From JAWLHK01 sp041690355 [NCBI: bacterium] (GTDB lineage Bacteria; J088; JAWLBW01): DNA of 27,335 nt. Where the stretch lies: positions 1-27,335 of the forward strand of contig JAWLHK010000033.1 in the NCBI GenBank assembly GCA_041690355.1, written 5' to 3'. The notes under the pieces are model-generated. The model searched no databases, was not told the origin of the DNA, and worked only from the letters and a program-made list of their open reading frames with translations. Below, in pieces: positions 23,791 to 27,335 of this stretch (positions are counted from its first letter, which is position 1; every line of letters begins with the position of its first letter). A program made the position numbers and the translations under genes.

Positions 23791-24972
23791 TTACGGCCGC
23801 TCGACCATGACGGCCAGGGCTTCGCCGCCGCCGATGCAGATGGCCGCCACACCGAGCTTCTTGCCGCGGTTCTTGAGGGCGTGCACGAGCGTCGTGATGA
23901 TGCGGGCGCCCGAGCTGCCGATGGGGTGGCCCAGCGAGACCGCGCCGCCGTTGACGTTCACCGTTTCGGGATCCAGGTTGAAGTCCTTGATCGGGGCCAT
24001 GGCGACCACGGCGAAGGCTTCGTTGATCTCCCACAGGTCGACGTCTTCGACCTTCTTGCCGGTCTTCTCGAGCAGCTTCTTGATGGCGTCGACCGGGGCG
24101 GTCGTGAACCACTTCGGCTCCTTGGCCGCGCTCGACCAGCCCACGATGCGGGCGAGCACCGGGGCGCCGATCTTCTGCGCATGCTCTTCGGTCGTCACCA
24201 CGACCGCCGAGGCGCCGTCGTTGATGCTCGACGCGTTGGCGGCCGTGATCGTGCCGCCGTCCTTCTTGAAGGCGGGCTTGAGCGAACCGATCTTGTCGAC
24301 GTTGATCTTCTTGGGGCCTTCGTCTTCGGTGACGACGACCGGGTCACCCTTGCGCTGGGGCACGCTGACCGGCGCGATCTCGTCCTTGAAGGCGCCGCTG
24401 GCGGTCGCTTCCTTGGCACGCACCGTCGAGCGCTTCGAGAACTCGTCCTGGGCCTCGCGCGAGAATTCATAGGACTCGGCGCACAGCTCGCCGCAGTTGC
24501 CCATGTGCATGTCGCCGTACGGATCCCACAGGCCGTCGAAGATCATCGAGTCGACCATCGCGCCGTTGCCCATGCGGTACCCGGTGCGGGCCTGGGGCAG
24601 CAGATACGGGGCGTTGCTCATCGACTCCATGCCGCCGCCGATGGCGATGTCGCACTCGCCGGTCATGACCTGCTGCGCGGCGAAGATGACCGACTGCATG
24701 CCCGAACCGCAGACCTTGTTCACGGTCACGGTCGGCGTGTTGTCGGGAAGGCCGGCGCCGAGGGTCGCCTGGCGGGCGGGGGCCTGACCGATGCCCGCCT
24801 GCAGCACGTTGCCCATGGCGACGAAGCCGACCTGTTCGGGCTTGACCCCGGCCTTTTCCAGCGCGTGCTTGATGGCGGTCGCGCCCAGTTTCGGCGCGGC
24901 CAGCGACGACAGTTCGCCCAGGAACGCGCCCATCGGGGTACGCGATGCGGCAATGATAACAGCCTTGCTCAT
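23791..24972 (-). CDS. Acetyl-CoA C-acetyltransferase (thiolase)
   Basis: Thiolase that condenses two acetyl-CoA to acetoacetyl-CoA or runs the reverse cleavage; cytoplasmic tetramer in known members, 393 residues. Catalytic residues are all in place: Cys88 (NKVCGSG), His349 (GHPIGSSGAR) and Cys379 (CIGGGEA), with the NEAF motif (WEINEAFAVV) also present. Length and the covering-loop segment fit biosynthetic thiolases of the AtoB/PhaA group, but direction of use cannot be told from sequence. A good ribosome site (GAGGAG, eight bases before the ATG) supports the start. The gene is monocistronic with its own terminator. The nearby acyl-CoA-dehydrogenase-like gene, on the opposite strand, hints at acyl-CoA metabolism. 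Confidence 0.96.
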   Translation of the reverse strand: MSKAVIIAASRTPMGAFLGELSSLAAPKLGATAIKHALEKAGVKPEQVGFVAMGNVLQAGIGQAPARQATLGAGLPDNTPTVTVNKVCGSGMQSVIFAAQQVMTGECDIAIGGGMESMSNAPYLLPQARTGYRMGNGAMVDSMIFDGLWDPYGDMHMGNCGELCAESYEFSREAQDEFSKRSTVRAKEATASGAFKDEIAPVSVPQRKGDPVVVTEDEGPKKINVDKIGSLKPAFKKDGGTITAANASSINDGASAVVVTTEEHAQKIGAPVLARIVGWSSAAKEPKWFTTAPVDAIKKLLEKTGKKVEDVDLWEINEAFAVVAMAPIKDFNLDPETVNVNGGAVSLGHPIGSSGARIITTLVHALKNRGKKLGVAAICIGGGEALAVMVERP

Positions 24973-25052
24973 GCGGTCAACTCCTCATGCGGATTGGTTG
25001 GGGACGTAGAACCTCTTATGGTATCCAATGGTCTGCGGAGGGGCAAGAAAGA

Positions 25053-25087
25053 CAGTCGTCAGTCTTCAGTCTACAGTCATCAGTCGG
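25053..25087. repeat. Heptanucleotide array, CAGTCNN type (5 units)
   Basis: 7-mers CAGTCGT, CAGTCTT, CAGTCTA, CAGTCAT, CAGTCGG: five invariant bases and two free ones. Lies in the 457-bp gap between the divergent thiolase and acyl-CoA-dehydrogenase-like genes. Stretch 25090-25310 shows nothing I recognise. Confidence 0.82.
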
Positions 25088-25315
25088 GAGAAGTGAGGCC
25101 ATACCCGCGGGTCAGGGCAGGGAAGGGCCCCCGCGAACCGTTCGTGTCGAGCCGACGGCGGAGGGCAGCGCCCGATGCGACGGCGAGACAGGCGCTTGAT
25201 GGCGGCCGTGTCGCTGTCGCGCACCATTCCATTCCGCGCCGTCAGCTCGGGGCGAACGGAGAAGGGCATCGGCCGCACATCGGTTCTACGCCCTTTCCGG
25301 TCCTTGCTCTATTCC

Positions 25316-25347
25316 CCCACTCTCCCACTCCCCCTCTCTCCCACTCC
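25316..25347. repeat. Octanucleotide pyrimidine array (4 units)
   Basis: 8-mers CCCACTCT, CCCACTCC, CCCTCTCT, CCCACTCC: nearly pure pyrimidine on this strand. The period is 8, not 7 as in the other arrays. Confidence 0.7.
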
Positions 25348-25350
25348 GCG

Positions 25351-25399
25351 TGAAAGCTACGTGGGTCCACTCGGCCCTCTCCGCTTGAAAGCTACGTGG
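25351..25399. repeat. 14-bp direct repeat TGAAAGCTACGTGG, two copies 35 bp apart
   Basis: Identical copies at 25351-25364 and 25386-25399, immediately upstream of the -10 element of the acyl-CoA-dehydrogenase-like gene. Could be a regulator-binding pair or part of the surrounding repeat-rich DNA. Confidence 0.6.
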
Positions 25400-25416
25400 A
25401 TGCACATTGTGCGCGG

Positions 25417-25422
25417 TATACT
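25417..25422 (+). promoter_or_regulatory. TATACT -10 element, leaderless-type promoter
   Basis: TATACT ends seven bases before the ATG at 25430, so transcription would start at or next to the start codon. No ribosome site and no clear -35 are visible. Confidence 0.4.
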
Positions 25423-25429
25423 ATTGGCC

Positions 25430-26368
25430 ATGCGTTCCCTCCCGACCACCCTCCTCGCGACAGACCCCACGCCTCACGAAGCCCCCGACATCCGCGCCTG
25501 GTGGAACCGGGTCGACGCCGAGCTGGCCGACTGTGCTCCCTTCGAGCGCGCCGTGCTGGCAGGCATGCGCACCGATCGGCTCGGTTATGCCTTCGTCGGC
25601 GGCTACGAAAGCGCGCTCCGGCGGATGCTCCCCGATCTCCCCGGCGGAAAAACGGCGGCACTCTGTGTCACCGAGGAAGGGGGCGGGCACCCGCGCGCCA
25701 TCCGCTCGACGCTGCGGCCTGAGGGTGACGGCTGGCGCCTCGACGGCAGCAAGAAGTTCATCACGCTCGGCACCGAAGCCGATCTCCTCCTGGTCGCCGC
25801 CTCGGTGGGCGAAGACGGGGAAGGGCGCAACCGCCTGCGTATGGCCTTGATTCCGCGAGACGCCGACGGCGTGACCCTGGCGCCCATGCCCGAGCTCCCG
25901 TTCGTCCCGGAGATTCCGCATGCGGAAGTGCGCTTTGAGAACGTGCGCGTGGGAGAAGGGGAACTGCTGCCGGGAGACGGCTACGCGCGCTACGTGAAGC
26001 CGTTCCGCACGTTCGAAGACATCCACGTGAACGCGGGCATTCTCGGCTACCTGCTCGGCGTGGCGCGCCGTTCGGGCTGGCCGCCCGAAGCCATCGAGCG
26101 GCTGATCGCGCTGACGATGCTTCTGGGCGAGCTCGGCGCGGGAGACGCGTCGGATCCGGGCGTACACGTGGCGCTCGGCGGGTACTTCACGCTGTTCCGC
26201 GAAGCCCTGGCCGCGGTGGAACCGCATTGGGAGCTCGCGCCGGAGGATGTGCGGAACGGCTGGCATCGCGACGTTGCCCTCTTCCAGGTCGCGGGCAAAG
26301 CCCGCGCCCAGCGGCTCGCCACGGCCTGGCAGCGATTTTCCACGCCGGCCCCCGAAGGGGGACGGTAG
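25430..26368 (+). CDS. Short acyl-CoA-dehydrogenase-like protein
   Basis: 312-residue flavoprotein-like product. The segment at about residues 76-185 matches the acyl-CoA dehydrogenase middle beta domain: LCVTEEGGGHPRAIRSTLRPEGDGWRLDGSKKFITLGTEADLLLVAAS, then the PFVPEIPHAEVRFENVRV block. The N-terminal helical part is only ~70 residues (usually ~120), and the C-terminal helices (YLLGVARRSGW..., LALGGYFTLFREAL) are reduced and divergent, against ~380 residues in classical enzymes. I see no certain catalytic Glu. It may be a divergent desaturase, a non-catalytic relative or an enzyme on an unusual substrate. Start: ATG 25430, just after TATACT; ATG 25400 in the same frame is less likely. Confidence 0.75.
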   Translation: MRSLPTTLLATDPTPHEAPDIRAWWNRVDAELADCAPFERAVLAGMRTDRLGYAFVGGYESALRRMLPDLPGGKTAALCVTEEGGGHPRAIRSTLRPEGDGWRLDGSKKFITLGTEADLLLVAASVGEDGEGRNRLRMALIPRDADGVTLAPMPELPFVPEIPHAEVRFENVRVGEGELLPGDGYARYVKPFRTFEDIHVNAGILGYLLGVARRSGWPPEAIERLIALTMLLGELGAGDASDPGVHVALGGYFTLFREALAAVEPHWELAPEDVRNGWHRDVALFQVAGKARAQRLATAWQRFSTPAPEGGR

Positions 26369-26437
26369 GGGTCGTTCCGGCGTTCGTTCTCGAGGGTTCG
26401 CTCCGGTGTGTCGGGTTCTTGCTGCGCCCGTTCCGCT

Positions 26438-26465
26438 CAGGAATCAGGAATCAGGAATCAGGAAT
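26438..26465. repeat. Heptanucleotide array, CAGGAAT (4 perfect units)
   Basis: Four exact CAGGAAT units in the gap between two convergent genes; same family as 2573-2600. Confidence 0.88.
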
Positions 26466-26466
26466 G

Positions 26467-26496
26467 GCCGCAGCCGCGCCCTAGCGCGGCTGCGGC
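26467..26496. other. Perfect 13-bp GC hairpin at convergent gene ends
   Basis: GCCGCAGCCGCGC / GCGCGGCTGCGGC with loop CCTA. The stem spans the last codons and the stop of the deoxynucleoside kinase gene. No T-run follows on either strand, so it is not a classical terminator, though it could stop or protect the converging transcripts. Confidence 0.6.
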
Positions 26497-27116
26497 AGGT
26501 AGTACTTGGTTCCCCCGCGCATCGTCATGATCTCGCGCGCGAGCTCGTTGAGCGCCTCGGGTTCCCGCGTGTCGATCTGGTTCGTGTTCACGACCAGCAG
26601 CGGCGTCTCGGTGTAGTGGAAGAAGAACTGGTTGTAGCTCTTCGAAAGTTCCACCAGATAGTTTTCCTGAATGTTGCGCTCGTACTCCCGCCCGCGCTTG
26701 CGGATGCGCTGGAAGAGGGTATCGAGATCGGCCTGCAGGTAGACGACCAGATCGGGCTTCACGATTTTGCAGTCGAGCGCCTGAAAGACCTTCTCGTACA
26801 GCGCCAGCTCGTCTTCGTTCAGCGTCAGATGGGCGAAGATGCGATCCTTCGCGAACAGGTAATCGCTCACCAGCCCGCCGCGCGCGAAAAGCGTCTGCTG
26901 CGGCAATTGCTCCTGCTGGCGGTAGCGGCTCAACAGAAAGAAGAGCTGCGTCTGGAAGGCGAAGTGCTTCGGGTCGCGGTAGAAACCGGGGAGGAATGGA
27001 TTTTCTTCGACCGCTTCGAGCAGCAGGTCGGCGCCGATGCGCCCGGCAAGCGCCTTGGCGAACGTCGTCTTGCCGACCCCGATCGGTCCCTCGATGGCGA
27101 TGTAACGCGGCTTCAC
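26481..27116 (-). CDS. Deoxynucleoside kinase (dGK/dCK family)
   Basis: Phosphorylates deoxynucleosides to monophosphates in nucleotide salvage; cytoplasmic, 211 residues. P-loop GPIGVGKTT right at the N-terminus, then EAVEENPFLPGFYRDPKHFAFQTQLFFLLSRY (substrate-site helices), the DYLFAKDRIFA segment that contains the conserved Asp-Arg pair, VVYLQADLDTLFQRIRKRGREYERNI (LID region), and YNQFFFHY. Substrate choice between purine and pyrimidine deoxynucleosides cannot be settled by eye. The GTG at 27116 gives the normal family N-terminus (KPRYIAIEG). An ATG at 27158 would add 14 unconserved residues and place the -10 TACACT (27124-27129) inside the gene. Confidence 0.9.
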   Translation of the reverse strand: MKPRYIAIEGPIGVGKTTFAKALAGRIGADLLLEAVEENPFLPGFYRDPKHFAFQTQLFFLLSRYRQQEQLPQQTLFARGGLVSDYLFAKDRIFAHLTLNEDELALYEKVFQALDCKIVKPDLVVYLQADLDTLFQRIRKRGREYERNIQENYLVELSKSYNQFFFHYTETPLLVVNTNQIDTREPEALNELAREIMTMRGGTKYYLPQPR

Positions 27117-27123
27117 GCTCCAA

Positions 27124-27129
27124 AGTGTA
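27124..27129 (-). promoter_or_regulatory. TACACT -10 element, leaderless-type promoter
   Basis: On the minus strand TGTTACACT (extended -10) ends seven bases before the GTG at 27116, the same spacing as at 25417-25430. No independent ribosome site at a normal distance. Confidence 0.4.
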
Positions 27130-27162
27130 ACAGAGCGGCCCCCGTGCTGTCGCCCCATGCGT

Positions 27163-27335
27163 CACCGCCGTCACATCGCTCCGACCGAAGTGGAGGAGTC
27201 GCCCGAGGACGCACCGCCGTCACGTCGCTCCGACCGAAGTGGAGGAGCCGCCCGAGGACGCACCGCCGTCACGTCGCTCCGACCGAAGTGGAGGAGCCGC
27301 CCGAGGGCGCACCGCCGTCACGTCGCTCCGACCGA
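27163..27335. repeat. 49-bp tandem repeat, 3.5 copies, continuing past the window
   Basis: Units start at 27163, 27212, 27261 and 27310 with CACCGCCGTCAC; only a few substitutions separate them. Each unit holds a small inverted repeat, CTCC...GGAG. The period is not a multiple of three and no known protein reads through it, so it is probably non-coding. Confidence 0.92.

Noticed and set aside
23749-25353. 534-residue plus-strand open frame opposite the thiolase
   Set aside because: Antisense to an unmistakable thiolase and runs through intergenic repeats; no recognisable domain.
27163-27335. CRISPR array
   Set aside because: The units are contiguous 49-bp copies with no unique spacers and no cas genes in view.

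Overview
The window is GC-rich bacterial chromosome with Gram-negative-type features: a lipobox lipoprotein, Sec-type signal peptides and an Amidase_3 cell-wall amidase. The gene order amidase-rph-rdgB followed by a tRNA cluster (Pro-Arg-His-Arg-Lys), together with very large secreted multi-domain proteins, suggests a deltaproteobacterial-type lineage (Desulfobacterota/Myxococcota or an allied uncultured phylum). That placement is inference only, since no rRNA or marker gene is present.

Layout. (1) Positions 2-2416 hold housekeeping genes in tight overlap: a 5'-truncated N-acetylmuramoyl-L-alanine amidase, RNase PH and the RdgB/HAM1 NTP pyrophosphatase. (2) Positions 2390-2600 are intergenic DNA with four heptanucleotide-repeat arrays, followed by a sigma70-type promoter, five tRNA genes and a terminator (2626-3375). 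(3) Positions 3583-12219 encode a 2878-residue lipoprotein: an IPT/TIG domain, ten ~93-residue repeats, two TIG domains, an FN3 domain, a seven-blade RCC1-like propeller, a duplicated pair of modules around two TIG domains and a Rossmann-like domain, and a NIDO-like C-terminus. (4) Positions 12293-16700 form an accessory block: a HigB-HigA-type toxin-antitoxin pair, an IS transposase (DD35E) and an AbiEi/AbiEii pair with a near-consensus promoter and an overlapping palindrome. A diverged repeat lies on either side of the IS-abiE part. (5) Positions 16733-21105 hold an orphan OmpR-type response regulator divergent from a secreted subtilisin-fold protein in which the Asp, His, Asn and Ser positions all appear substituted. 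A perfect 7-3-7 palindrome lies in the shared intergenic region. (6) Positions 21225-27116 hold metabolic genes: pncB-pncA (NAD salvage), acetyl-CoA C-acetyltransferase, a short acyl-CoA-dehydrogenase-like protein and a deoxynucleoside kinase. (7) From 27163 a 49-bp tandem repeat runs off the end.

The least ordinary items are the apparent pseudo-subtilase with its divergent regulator and palindrome, and at least ten short heptamer arrays of several families in the gaps between genes. One of these arrays supplies the last codons and stop of rdgB. I saw no complete new defence system, CRISPR array or prophage. All calls were made by eye from the sequence; no database search was run.
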